This document shows, piece by piece, positions 26,273 to 35,336 of a stretch of DNA of 64,000 bases (its first letter is position 1; every line of letters begins with the position of its first letter). The position numbers and the translations under genes are program-made. Source of the DNA: Lysobacteraceae bacterium NML95-0200. GTDB taxonomy: Bacteria > Pseudomonadota > Gammaproteobacteria > Xanthomonadales > Xanthomonadaceae. The notes under the pieces are model-generated. The model was not told the DNA's origin. It worked only from the letters and a program-made list of their open reading frames with translations, and did not search any database. Location of the stretch: NCBI GenBank assembly GCA_002798255.1, contig NWQQ01000021.1, positions 62,001 through 126,000 of the forward strand. Reading direction: 5' to 3'.

Positions 26273-28566
26273 ATATCTGGCATTGGATGGAAAAGCTGCA
26301 GCAAGACCTCGCCCATGCAGGTCAGACGCACAGTGCCCAGCTGATTGACGATTTCAGCAGCGAAGTCTGCGACCTGCAGGTCGAGCGCGCCGAAGCGCTG
26401 CTACCGGAGGCCAAAGCGCTGGCACGCACGCTGGAAAACCCTTGGCTGGAAGTGTTCATCGGCCACTGGGAAATGCGTAACCGGCTTGGCAACAAAGGCG
26501 AGGGCGAAAGTGCCCTGGCCGATGCCGTGGCACTGTTTGAGCGCGCGCACCGCAGCGACACCCATGAATGCCCGCAGTCGGTGTGCATTACCCAAGACCT
26601 GTCTGCCTGCTATGCCAATATCGACGGCCCAGGCTGGGCAGCCGAGCGCATCGAAGTCTGCGATGAAACGCTTGCCCGCATCACCCCCAAATGGGGCTGC
26701 TTCCAGTGCATCTCCATTGAAAAGAGCGAGGCGCTGCTTGACCTTGGGCAGGCTCAAGCCGCTTACGACTATCTCGAACAGCAAACCCGCGCCATCGAGG
26801 CCGCAGGCGAAGAAGTCAATGCCGGCATCACCGAATTTCGCAACAAGCTGCTGCTGGCGCTGGGGCACTACCAGGAAGCGCTGGAGCATATCGCCAGTGA
26901 AGAAGCCAAAGCCGATGGCGCCCCGGAATGGGCCAATATCAAGCAGCCGCGCGATATTCTGAAAGCCCGCGCCCTGGCCGCACTGGGGCGTGACGACGAA
27001 GCCCTGGAGGCCCTGCCTGCACTGCGCGACATCCATCCCGGCACCCTGCACCGCTGGCTGAATGCCATCTTTCCGGTGTTGCAGCGCCGCCCGGAACTGA
27101 ACAATTGGAGCCTCGGCAGCCGCCTGCAACACGGGCTGGACACCCTCGCCCGCCATGGCGCACATCGCCATCTGCTCGACATGGCCGCGCAGTGCATTGA
27201 ACTGGCACTGACACGTGGCGCGCTATGGACGGCCAGACGACAAATGGCACAGGCGCGTCAGGCACACAGCAAACTGCGCGTGGATGCCGGTGCCGCGGCC
27301 AAACTCGATGCCCTGCAAGCGCGGATGGAGGCACAGGCAGCGATGCCACTGCCCACCGCCCCGGAAAACCTGCTGGCATGGCTGGACGCGCAAGATGCCG
27401 ACAGCGCCCGCAACCCGGAGGCAGAAGTCGAATGGCTGCTGGCCGCCCTCGCCCAGTGCCCGGATGATTTGGCGCTGCTCAAGCAAAGCGTCGAAGCGCT
27501 GGCCGCCATCGGCGCCCCTGCCGAAGCCATTGACCTGCTCTGGCGCAATGTCCGGCAGAACACCGATGGCGAATATCTACCGGCCTACTTCCTGCTCGAA
27601 TTGCTGCTGGAAAACGGCCGCAGTGAGGAAGTCGAACCACTTGCTGAGCTTTATCAATCCGGCGCGCCCGGTGCCACCTGCTGGATGCGCGCGCAATTGG
27701 CAAAACACAACCGCGACTGGACAGGGTGCGAGCTGCATTGCCGCAAGCTGCTGGCACACGCCCATCCCCCCATGTCACACGGCGCCAAGCGCCTGCTGGC
27801 GCAAAGCCTGATGCAGCAGCAACGCTTTGCCGACGCTGCCGCCACCTATGCCGAACTTATCCAAGACTTGCCCGAAGATGGCGCAGCGCACTGGGACTAT
27901 CTCACCGCCGCCAGCGCCGCCCAGGACTGGCAGGGCGTGCGCCGCATGGCCGCCGCAATGGGCATGGCACTGCCCGAAGGCGATGGCGCCCCACAGATGC
28001 AGCTGGGCTGGGTATTGATTCGCAGCATCGAAAACGGCGAGCCCATTGATTACTACGCCATGCGCTCAGGCCCCACCGATGCCCGCATCATGGAAAACGC
28101 CCCGCCGCGCTTTCCCCAGCGCAGCGGCGACCATGTGGCCTTTGATGCCCAGCCCTTGTTCCCGCCACCGGAAGACGATGAGGCGAAGCAATATTTTGTG
28201 CCGACCTTCATGGCCGTGCATACCCTCCAGCCCGGTGGCCGCGCCCGCAGCATCGTCGTCGAAGGCCCAGACCCCGGCGATGAAGCCATTGAAGCACTGC
28301 GCCAAACCCTGCAGGCGCAGGACGCACAACTCTGGGTACACCGCCGCGACGGCTACCAGCTTGAAGACCAGGAAACAGGCGAAGAACTGCCCGGCATCCT
28401 GTTTACCGTAGCGGCCCGCCAGGGCACCCCGGCTGCCGAAATCGACCAGCAACTGCGCCAGGCCACCGCCCACTGGCCAAGCCCCATGTGCTGGCTGGCA
28501 CTGGCCGAAGCCGCCGGCGCCAACCCCGCCCCCCACCAGGCCATCATTGACCGCTACGGTTTGTAA
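26269..28566 (+). CDS. TPR-rich protein coupled to the Hsp90-like ATPase
   Basis: The 765-residue cytoplasmic protein has no signal peptide or membrane span. Much of it is built from helical pairs with the TPR-like spacing (for example LLALGHYQEALEHIASEEA, ARALAALGRDDEALEALPAL and QQQRFADAAATYAELIQDLP), separated by less regular parts. A C-terminal segment (FVPTFMAVHTLQPGGRARSIVVEG) is probably a separate beta domain. Start and stop fit a 4-bp overlap with the Hsp90-like gene. Eukaryotic Hsp90 uses TPR co-chaperones, so a co-chaperone or client-adapter role is a reasonable inference, but no MEEVD-like tail is present on the partner. Confidence 0.75.
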   Translation: MNIWHWMEKLQQDLAHAGQTHSAQLIDDFSSEVCDLQVERAEALLPEAKALARTLENPWLEVFIGHWEMRNRLGNKGEGESALADAVALFERAHRSDTHECPQSVCITQDLSACYANIDGPGWAAERIEVCDETLARITPKWGCFQCISIEKSEALLDLGQAQAAYDYLEQQTRAIEAAGEEVNAGITEFRNKLLLALGHYQEALEHIASEEAKADGAPEWANIKQPRDILKARALAALGRDDEALEALPALRDIHPGTLHRWLNAIFPVLQRRPELNNWSLGSRLQHGLDTLARHGAHRHLLDMAAQCIELALTRGALWTARRQMAQARQAHSKLRVDAGAAAKLDALQARMEAQAAMPLPTAPENLLAWLDAQDADSARNPEAEVEWLLAALAQCPDDLALLKQSVEALAAIGAPAEAIDLLWRNVRQNTDGEYLPAYFLLELLLENGRSEEVEPLAELYQSGAPGATCWMRAQLAKHNRDWTGCELHCRKLLAHAHPPMSHGAKRLLAQSLMQQQRFADAAATYAELIQDLPEDGAAHWDYLTAASAAQDWQGVRRMAAAMGMALPEGDGAPQMQLGWVLIRSIENGEPIDYYAMRSGPTDARIMENAPPRFPQRSGDHVAFDAQPLFPPPEDDEAKQYFVPTFMAVHTLQPGGRARSIVVEGPDPGDEAIEALRQTLQAQDAQLWVHRRDGYQLEDQETGEELPGILFTVAARQGTPAAEIDQQLRQATAHWPSPMCWLALAEAAGANPAPHQAIIDRYGL

Positions 28567-28649
28567 ATCTGGTACACCGCGTCATTGATTGGCTCATCCT
28601 GAAGTGACCAGTGTCTGCTGGTCACTCCGGGCTACCAGCAATCCATCAA

Positions 28650-28742
28650 AAATTAACCCGCCGTTCTGCACAAGCGCAGCGCAGCTGCAGAATATCTTTT
28701 GGCGCTTCCGACAGACCCTGCGACTGCGCGCAGGGTGACAGG
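28650..28742. repeat. Dispersed intergenic repeat, copy B
   Basis: This copy parallels 19620-19712: CCCGCCGTTCTGCACAAGCG, then GCAGAATATCTT, then ACCCTGCGACTGCGCGCAGGGTGACA. It lies between the convergent TPR gene and pilE. The remaining sequence from 28567 to 28793 holds no gene. Confidence 0.6.
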
Positions 28743-28793
28743 TTGTGGATGCACTGGAAGGCAGCTTTTCAGCCGCCTTTTAGCGCCAGAAAA

Positions 28794-29210
28794 TCAGAAA
28801 CAACCGCTACCGCCACCACTGGCGCTTTTCGCACCCGTATGGGTAATGCGCAACGTGCCGCAACTGGTGTCTTTTATGGCCTGGACGCCTTGCGGCACGG
28901 CCTGCAAAGTATAAGCCGTTGCCGTGGGGCTACTCTGAAACGAGAACGCATAATGACCGGCCAATTCAGAACGGCAGGCGGTATTGGGCAGTGCCGCATC
29001 ATTCAGGCCGGAATAGCTCATTTTGGTGGTGTGGTGGCGTTCGGCAAATTGCGCCATTTCCATCAGGCAAGCCGCGCCTGCCGAACGGCGGCTCTTCACC
29101 ACAAAGCGGTCATAGGCCGGCAGGGCAATGGCAGCCAATATGCCAATGATGGCAACCACAATCATCAATTCAATCAGGGTAAAACCCGCCTGGTTGTTTA
29201 AACCTTTCAT
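28794..29210 (-). CDS. pilE: Type IV pilus minor pilin PilE
   Basis: The 138-residue prepilin has a short leader ending in Gly9, followed by [24 protein letters not shown], the class III signal with Phe+1 and Glu+5 cleaved and methylated by PilD. The C-terminal part contains paired Cys residues ([20 protein letters not shown]) for disulfide loops. It is the last gene of the fimT-pilV-pilW-pilX-pilY1-pilE operon, as in Pseudomonas, where PilE is a core-initiating minor pilin. It ends next to the repeat at 28650. Confidence 0.9.
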   Translation of the reverse strand: MKGLNNQAGFTLIELMIVVAIIGILAAIALPAYDRFVVKSRRSAGAACLMEMAQFAERHHTTKMSYSGLNDAALPNTACRSELAGHYAFSFQSSPTATAYTLQAVPQGVQAIKDTSCGTLRITHTGAKSASGGGSGCF

Positions 29211-29265
29211 AAAATTTTCCTGTTTGATATAGCCGGAGGCATACGCCTCCGGCTAGCCATCACCA

Positions 29266-32200
29266 TCAGTTGGAGCGTACCAGCTCGCGCCAGTTGACAC
29301 GCTCACCCCGGCTGCCACCCCCCAACAGTTTGGTGGTCAGCAGGCTGCCATCCAGACCCGGTGTCACCGCCGACAAGCTGCCATCTTCATTCCTGTAGAG
29401 CCTGACGCCGCCGGTGCCCCTGCCCAGATCCACCGAGCTGATATGCCCCTGGGTTCCGGGAATCTTGTCGCCCGCGCCATCCCCATTGAAATCGAAATAG
29501 CCGCCATCTCTGGGATTGGTGCCGGTAAAGACATTCAGCGCAGTCAAATAACCACCAATCTCCGAAGAGCAGCCCTGTGATGCTTTCGGCACTAGCGAAG
29601 TGACCGCCAAAAGCTCACCTGAAAGCTCCGGCCGGGTCACAATGCGCTCACCCCGGTTAAGCGAGGCCGGCACCCCCAGATCCAGATACCAGCCACGCGC
29701 ACTGGCAGGCAGCTCGGAATAGTTTTCTGCCCCGCGTACCGCCCGGCCATCAGCACTTGTCCCCAGATAGGGGAAAGTGCGCTGTTGTAGCTGTGCTCGC
29801 CCGGTAACCGGCGTGTCTCCATCAATCAGCGTGTACAACGTCTGGGTTTGCAGCGTCCCTGAGACATCCTTGTCCTGTTCCGAGAGATATTTGCCCGTAC
29901 CAAAGCTGACAAATGCCCGCCCGGTTCTGCGCTCCACCGTGACCGTCAGCCCGCCGGTAATCGGCTGCAACGCGCCCGATGCATCACGCGCGGTAAACAT
30001 GGGGCTACCGCTATTGGCTACCCCCCAGCTTGCCGCACTGCTGCCACTGAGGTCGATTTTCCAGACATTACCCTGGATATCACCGGCATAGACAATATCC
30101 ACCTGGCCATCGGCATTGCGGTCATAGGCGGTAAAGCTGGTCATGCCATTGCCGCTGCCGCCGGTCTGCCCAAAGGCATGGCGCGCTGTCACCCGGCCTG
30201 CGGCATTCAGCTCATATACCAGCACTTTGGCATTGCCTCCCTGGCTTTCCAGGCCATTGGCGGTAATCATCAGCGTGCCGCCATGATTGCCGGGCACAAT
30301 CAACGGCTGGGAAAGGATATAGCCGATATCGGCATTGACTGTATGGTCTTCATCCCAGAGCACGTTGGCAGCCGCAAAGCTGGCCGGGTGAGTCACATCC
30401 AGGGCAAACAGCCCCCTGCCGCCACGCCCCAGGGACGAGACCAGGATATTCTTGCCCGCCGTTATGCTGCGCCGGGAAACTCTCGGGATACCATCCACAA
30501 AGAAACGGTGCTGATAATACGGGTCACTCAGGGTGGCCAGCGCCCGGTAGTCAATACCGCGCGGCATATAAGAAAACAGCGGCCTGCCATCGGCGGCATT
30601 GATGGCATGCAGCATGCCATCATTGGCGCCCACAAACAGGCTGTCATTTTCGGCCACATACTCCGGCACCGAGTTGACGATATCCCCAATCAGCGAACTT
30701 GAGCGGTCACGCAGGCGACCACCATTTACTTTTTCAAGGCTACGGTCACCCTTCAGGTAGTTCAAATTATCAATCGCCGATACCGCAGAAGAGCTACTGG
30801 TACGCGCCAGCAGTGCTGCCTTGCTGCCCAAAGCCGCCAAGGAAAGCGGCGCACCGCCACCACCCTGCCCCCAGGTGAAAATGGGACGGGTGGCAAAGCC
30901 CTGGCCTGTAGCGAACAAGTCCGGGTTAAGCGTGTGCTGTGCCAGTGACCACAGCTGCGGCGCATTGGCAGTATCGCCACTGCTGAAAGCAAACGCCTGC
31001 ACATCTCCATCCCAGCTGCCAGACTGGTAACGTCCCTGATATATCCGGCTACCACCGCCAATCTTGCGACCAGTATCACCCAAGCCACCGCCAGCACCAC
31101 TTTCTCTGGCAATTGTACTCAGCGCCCTGATTAATGCTTCAGAAAATTTATCCGCATCATCTGCTGCAACGAAACCACCTCGGCTATTGATGGCAGCATG
31201 CCAAAGATCATCAATACGGGTTGCATCTTCTCTAAGCAGAGGATTCGGCCAATTAATGACCCCCGAACGTAGCCTTGCAAGAGTTGCATCCGTCGGCTCC
31301 AAAGTTCCCTGCAAGCCAATGGAAATGGGGAATGTCACCATATGCTGCCAAGTGGCCGGATTATCAATGCTTGCTGCCACATCATTGACAAGATCCGGTC
31401 GAAGATCCGTTTTCCAAAAATACATGGCAATATCAGCAAGCGTGTCCGAATGACTATCCATATAAGGTCGTGCCGCCGCATAATTTGGCGGAGAACTAGT
31501 TCCATCCGAATTCCCATAGGGGCTACCTTCTCCATCCATCCCCAAATATCTTGGTCGACCACCTATCCCAGTATCATTCCAGTAACCATCAGTTGTCAGT
31601 ATGGCGTAATTCCTGCGGCAGCTATACTCCAAACCAGTCCCATTAACGGTCCATATTTTCTTGGTATCCCTGAAATAAACACCCGTCCTATGCAGGGAAT
31701 TTCTCAACGGAGTCCAGCCATTCGCATTAACCCTGTGCAACCTATTAAACCACCTGGATTTGTTTACACCCCTAAACAAGCCAGAATCGGTTTCAACCGG
31801 AATCCCCATATTAGGAGAACTCCCGGTTCTATTGATAACATCAAAACCCACACGATACTGCTCTCCCAAATCAGAGAACGCCTCACTCGCACCCGCCTTT
31901 GCAATTTTTGCGCGTGTACGATGATAGGTATACCAGGTTGCATAATTGACGTAAGGATCAACACCCGGCTTGGTTGGCGGATCTATAGTAGTATGGTTCC
32001 ACCAGTTATATACCCCGCCGGGACGCAACACATACTCACGACGAATCCATTTCCCCGTATCTTTATCAATCGTATAATACCAATAGTTCTTTCTATCGAG
32101 CTTTTCATCATCCGTAACCAATACTCGCTTTGGAATAAAGAATGCCGCCGCATCCTTACTTCCCAGCAAACTTATCGCATATGGATATGTACCATGCTCA

Positions 32201-32724
32201 CCCTGGCGCCTTTCACTATATTCACCCTCGAAGGTTGTCGCATCAACATCATGATTGGAAACCTGATGAATGGTAGTCCCGGCAGTCAACCTCCCGCCAT
32301 TCGCAGTCCTCCAGGGCTTGTATTCTTTCATTGGATCATAAGCGATAGCATTTAAACCCAGAGCAAGCCTGTAAAAATAAGCAAGATTCTTGCGCTCATC
32401 CTCCGGGAGATCCCAATTTGAACAACGAGCATTCTGCTCACTATCCCAATATCTGGCACTCCAGACACATGCCATAAAGTCCAATGTTGGGCCAATTGGC
32501 ATATAGTTAAGACGCATTGAGCCGGAGTCATCCAGAATAAACATGATATTAGGAGGAACCCGAGTCACACTGGTTTGCAGCGGGTAGTCCGGAAACGATG
32601 TCGCGGCCTGGCCTGCACCGGTTGCCACTGCAACCGCCAGCCCCAATGCAAAGGATAGCCGGGATGGCCTGGGCAGGCGCATGCCATGTTGCAGCGGGTT
32701 TTCTTTGGATTTTTGCATATTCAT
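29266..32724 (-). CDS. pilY1: Type IV pilus tip-associated adhesin PilY1
   Basis: The 1152-residue secreted protein has a signal peptide ending in GQAA, an N-terminal vWA-like domain with the MIDAS-type DDSGS at residues 65-69 (FILDDSGSM), and a C-terminal beta-propeller (FVGANDGMLHAINAADG) with a likely calcium site DRNADGQVD near residue 868, as in P. aeruginosa PilY1. PilY1 caps the pilus, promotes extension and mediates adhesion and surface sensing. The ATG at 32722-32724 is preferred to a GTG at 32736 that overlaps the pilX stop. The coding DNA from about 31080 to 32570 (residues about 52-548) is much richer in A+T than the rest, so the gene looks mosaic. Confidence 0.92.
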   Translation of the reverse strand: MNMQKSKENPLQHGMRLPRPSRLSFALGLAVAVATGAGQAATSFPDYPLQTSVTRVPPNIMFILDDSGSMRLNYMPIGPTLDFMACVWSARYWDSEQNARCSNWDLPEDERKNLAYFYRLALGLNAIAYDPMKEYKPWRTANGGRLTAGTTIHQVSNHDVDATTFEGEYSERRQGEHGTYPYAISLLGSKDAAAFFIPKRVLVTDDEKLDRKNYWYYTIDKDTGKWIRREYVLRPGGVYNWWNHTTIDPPTKPGVDPYVNYATWYTYHRTRAKIAKAGASEAFSDLGEQYRVGFDVINRTGSSPNMGIPVETDSGLFRGVNKSRWFNRLHRVNANGWTPLRNSLHRTGVYFRDTKKIWTVNGTGLEYSCRRNYAILTTDGYWNDTGIGGRPRYLGMDGEGSPYGNSDGTSSPPNYAAARPYMDSHSDTLADIAMYFWKTDLRPDLVNDVAASIDNPATWQHMVTFPISIGLQGTLEPTDATLARLRSGVINWPNPLLREDATRIDDLWHAAINSRGGFVAADDADKFSEALIRALSTIARESGAGGGLGDTGRKIGGGSRIYQGRYQSGSWDGDVQAFAFSSGDTANAPQLWSLAQHTLNPDLFATGQGFATRPIFTWGQGGGGAPLSLAALGSKAALLARTSSSSAVSAIDNLNYLKGDRSLEKVNGGRLRDRSSSLIGDIVNSVPEYVAENDSLFVGANDGMLHAINAADGRPLFSYMPRGIDYRALATLSDPYYQHRFFVDGIPRVSRRSITAGKNILVSSLGRGGRGLFALDVTHPASFAAANVLWDEDHTVNADIGYILSQPLIVPGNHGGTLMITANGLESQGGNAKVLVYELNAAGRVTARHAFGQTGGSGNGMTSFTAYDRNADGQVDIVYAGDIQGNVWKIDLSGSSAASWGVANSGSPMFTARDASGALQPITGGLTVTVERRTGRAFVSFGTGKYLSEQDKDVSGTLQTQTLYTLIDGDTPVTGRAQLQQRTFPYLGTSADGRAVRGAENYSELPASARGWYLDLGVPASLNRGERIVTRPELSGELLAVTSLVPKASQGCSSEIGGYLTALNVFTGTNPRDGGYFDFNGDGAGDKIPGTQGHISSVDLGRGTGGVRLYRNEDGSLSAVTPGLDGSLLTTKLLGGGSRGERVNWRELVRSN

Positions 32725-32732
32725 GATCGACC

Positions 32733-33251
32733 TCACTGGATTCTGTAGGTGGATTGCAGGACAACTTCTGTGCCATTGGCGGTCACGGCGCGCGCCACGA
32801 TGCGGTAAACCTGCTCAGCTGGCGGGCAAATGCTCGCCGTCAAGTCCACCTCTACGCAGGTATTGCTTTTACCCATGTCCTGAATGATGTATTTGGCCTC
32901 AACGCCCTGGTATTCCGCCCCCAGGCTGACGCTTGCAGTACTGGCATTAGCGCCCCAAAAGCCATTGGCCTCCCATACTGGCGCCGCAGCCGGCCCGGGC
33001 TGCGCACAAACGCCCGCGTCACAACCGGAAGCAGGCAAAGCCGGCTTGGTCTTGGCGTGCGCCTCGGCAACCCGCAACGCGGTTTCTGCGGCGTTGAAGG
33101 CCACGCTGCGGGCATAGGCGGCACCGGCCATACGCTCTTGCAGCAGGGCGCCACGCATGCTGGCCAGCCCCAATATCGTGATAACCAGCAACAAAATCAG
33201 CACCACCACCAAGGCTGCACCGGATTGTTTTTTCATGTTCATCATGTTCAC
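32733..33251 (-). CDS. pilX: Type IV pilus assembly protein PilX
   Basis: The 172-residue protein begins KKQSGAALVVVLILLLVITILGLASM, the PilX N-terminus with a prepilin-like Gly before a hydrophobic helix and an unusual +1 Ala. The C-terminal part has paired Cys residues. The start overlaps the pilW stop by ATGA. PilX is part of the minor pilin priming complex with PilV, PilW and PilY1. Confidence 0.85.
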   Translation of the reverse strand: MNMMNMKKQSGAALVVVLILLLVITILGLASMRGALLQERMAGAAYARSVAFNAAETALRVAEAHAKTKPALPASGCDAGVCAQPGPAAAPVWEANGFWGANASTASVSLGAEYQGVEAKYIIQDMGKSNTCVEVDLTASICPPAEQVYRIVARAVTANGTEVVLQSTYRIQ

Positions 33252-34210
33252 AGCACTCCTTTCCTGTTGCGCAAGGTGATGGTTGTGCTGACTTCACGGC
33301 TCAGCACATTGCCATCAGTCCCTTGGGCATCATCCGAGCCTTGCAGCACCAGCCTGACCTGTACGGCAATCACTTCTTTCCAGTCATCGTCGCCCCAGCC
33401 GGCATAAGCGGTTTGAAAAGCGGCATCGCCAGCACGGCGGAATGCCAGTGTCATCTGGGTCACATTTTCGGCCACTTCAGCGGCGCCCCCCATGTTGACA
33501 AAGCCGCCTGAGGCAAATTTGGCTGTCTGGCGATACAGGGACATGCCGCCACGGCCATTATCCCGAACCTCCCAGCGATAACGCACCGGCTTGGCGACAT
33601 AGGCCAGGGACTCGCCTTTCATGCCGCAATCACTATTCCATATTGCCCCTGTTGCAGGACGCCAGAAGCACAGGTTTGCGCCGTACCTGTTTTTCAGTGG
33701 CTGTGCCGGGGTCAGGTCCGCCCCGGACATGGACTGTACATTGAACAGCACACTGATATCGGCATTACAAACCAGCAATGTGTCATTTACGCTGTACTCG
33801 CTGTTTCCTGCCGCCAGTGTGATGGCAGCCGCCGCCTTGATATGGTCGCTTACCGCAGTCATGTACTGGTTTCCGGCATAAATATCCAGCACTGCGCCTG
33901 TGGCCGAAATGCCGCGTTTCAACGCGGACAGCAACAAGGCGGGCTCGCCTTCCAGATGGTCTGCGCCATTACAGGCAATGGCGCCGGCCTCGCGCACATC
34001 GCGGCTCATGATTTCAAAGGCAGAACGGGCATTTTCCTGAATCCGCCCAACCGATTCCGTGCTTCGATACACCTGGCTGTTGGAAAGGAACACCCCGCCT
34101 GCCGCAGCCACGACAATCAGGCCAATCAGCATGGCTATCATCAACTCGACCAGGGTGAAGCCCTGTTGCGTAGCAGGCCGCAAGTTCATTTTTTTGATGC
34201 TGGCGTTCAT
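33248..34210 (-). CDS. pilW: Type IV pilus assembly protein PilW
   Basis: The 320-residue protein has a prepilin leader ending QQG followed by FTLVELMIAMLIGLIVVAAAGG, then a long beta-rich periplasmic part (NPDIG-poor, CRxxTG-like GKxLCF segments). PilW is the largest minor pilin and links PilX/PilV to PilY1. It overlaps pilV by 4 bp and pilX by 4 bp. Confidence 0.88.
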   Translation of the reverse strand: MNASIKKMNLRPATQQGFTLVELMIAMLIGLIVVAAAGGVFLSNSQVYRSTESVGRIQENARSAFEIMSRDVREAGAIACNGADHLEGEPALLLSALKRGISATGAVLDIYAGNQYMTAVSDHIKAAAAITLAAGNSEYSVNDTLLVCNADISVLFNVQSMSGADLTPAQPLKNRYGANLCFWRPATGAIWNSDCGMKGESLAYVAKPVRYRWEVRDNGRGGMSLYRQTAKFASGGFVNMGGAAEVAENVTQMTLAFRRAGDAAFQTAYAGWGDDDWKEVIAVQVRLVLQGSDDAQGTDGNVLSREVSTTITLRNRKGVL

Positions 34211-34674
34211 TGGTCCACCCTGCTGGTAATTTCAAACACTTGATCTGCCGAGCCGCCTGTTGCGCGGCTTTCATCCCAACGGATACCCACCGTGCATTCG
34301 GCTGTACTGGTGCAGTTGATACGGCCTTGCGCCGAGGGGCTGACCATGCGCAGCAGGTTGGAGCGCCAGCCATCTGCCGTATTGAGGTCAGGCGATACAT
34401 TTGCCGAACCTGCTGCCCAGCCGGAATTAAAGTCTCCCTGTTTTGCTGCCTCCTTGTTTGCACGCAGCATGTCCAGCGCCCCGTAAGCCTGAATCACTGC
34501 CTGGCTGCGCTCAACCGAGTTGCCGCTATTGCGCAAAGTCACCGCCTGCAGGGCGGCAACCCCCAAAAGCCCGACGGCAAGCACCAAAACGGCAATCAGC
34601 ACTTCTATCAGACCCACGCCTTGCTGATATTTTTTGGGTGCAAGATAAAGTTTTGAATGAGAAAAAGTTTTCAT
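34207..34674 (-). CDS. pilV: Type IV pilus modification/minor pilin PilV
   Basis: The 155-residue protein has an N-terminal basic stretch, then QQG followed by VGLIEVLIAVLVLAVGLLGVAALQ, the type IV pilin helix with Val+1 and Glu+5. It overlaps the fimT stop as TAATG at 34672-34676. A short Cys-containing C-terminal domain follows. It belongs to the minor pilin priming complex. Confidence 0.88.
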   Translation of the reverse strand: MKTFSHSKLYLAPKKYQQGVGLIEVLIAVLVLAVGLLGVAALQAVTLRNSGNSVERSQAVIQAYGALDMLRANKEAAKQGDFNSGWAAGSANVSPDLNTADGWRSNLLRMVSPSAQGRINCTSTAECTVGIRWDESRATGGSADQVFEITSRVDQ

Positions 34675-35243
34675 TAGCTGTTTCCTGGTGCGTCACAAGC
34701 CGTATTGGTCACGCGAGTGATTGAAACCCGCCCCATGTTCAGATGAATATCCCTGGCGTTTTCATCTGGCAGGTCCTTGGTGCACACTCTCAAAGCACCG
34801 ACTTGTACAGGTGTATTGGCATTGCCCATGCGTACAAAGCCATCAGGCAGATACCACACCCGGTTGGTGGAAATTGAATTGCTGGAAAGGACATCAATAT
34901 TGGCTGCATCAATGCGGATATCACGCAATACCGTGCTTGTGCCGTTTTTGTTTGCCACCATAATCATCCGCTTCCAGCTGCCACCACCACAGGCGTTGCC
35001 ATTGGTGCTGGGGCATACATCTACCCGGCTATTGGTACGCAGCGCCTCCATACGCGCGCTTTGGAAAACGGCGAGCATTTCATTGCTGCTGGCTGTCAGG
35101 CGGCTTCTTTGCAACATGTTGCGGAAGCTGGGTACGGCAATCCCGGCGATAATGGCAAGCACCGCCACTGTGACTGCCAGTTCCACCAGGCTAAAGCCCG
35201 CTTGCTGCTGGCCGGATTTGTATTGGGTGTGTTTGATAAGCAT
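34674..35243 (-). CDS. fimT: GspH/FimT-type minor pilin
   Basis: The 189-residue protein has the leader ending QAG before FSLVELAVTVAVLAIIAGIAVPSF, the GspH/FimT signature, and downstream WYLPDGFVRMG with conserved Cys pairs. It is the first gene of the minor pilin operon, equivalent to fimU/fimT in Pseudomonas. The ATG at 35241-35243 follows a strong GGGAGG. Divergent from the histidine kinase gene 93 bp away, so the promoters of both must lie in that gap. Confidence 0.88.
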   Translation of the reverse strand: MLIKHTQYKSGQQQAGFSLVELAVTVAVLAIIAGIAVPSFRNMLQRSRLTASSNEMLAVFQSARMEALRTNSRVDVCPSTNGNACGGGSWKRMIMVANKNGTSTVLRDIRIDAANIDVLSSNSISTNRVWYLPDGFVRMGNANTPVQVGALRVCTKDLPDENARDIHLNMGRVSITRVTNTACDAPGNS

Positions 35244-35336
35244 ACGCCCTCCCTTCTTGCCTGCGAGTCTAGACAAAGACGGCATTGCCGGCGGATCAAG
35301 CTGACCAACGGCCACCCAGATGGCGTTACCGGCGTT

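Noticed and set aside
31342-32355. A 337-codon plus-strand frame within pilY1
   Set aside because: It arises because this part of pilY1 is AT-richer; it is Ile/Arg-rich without motif, start signal or neighbours.
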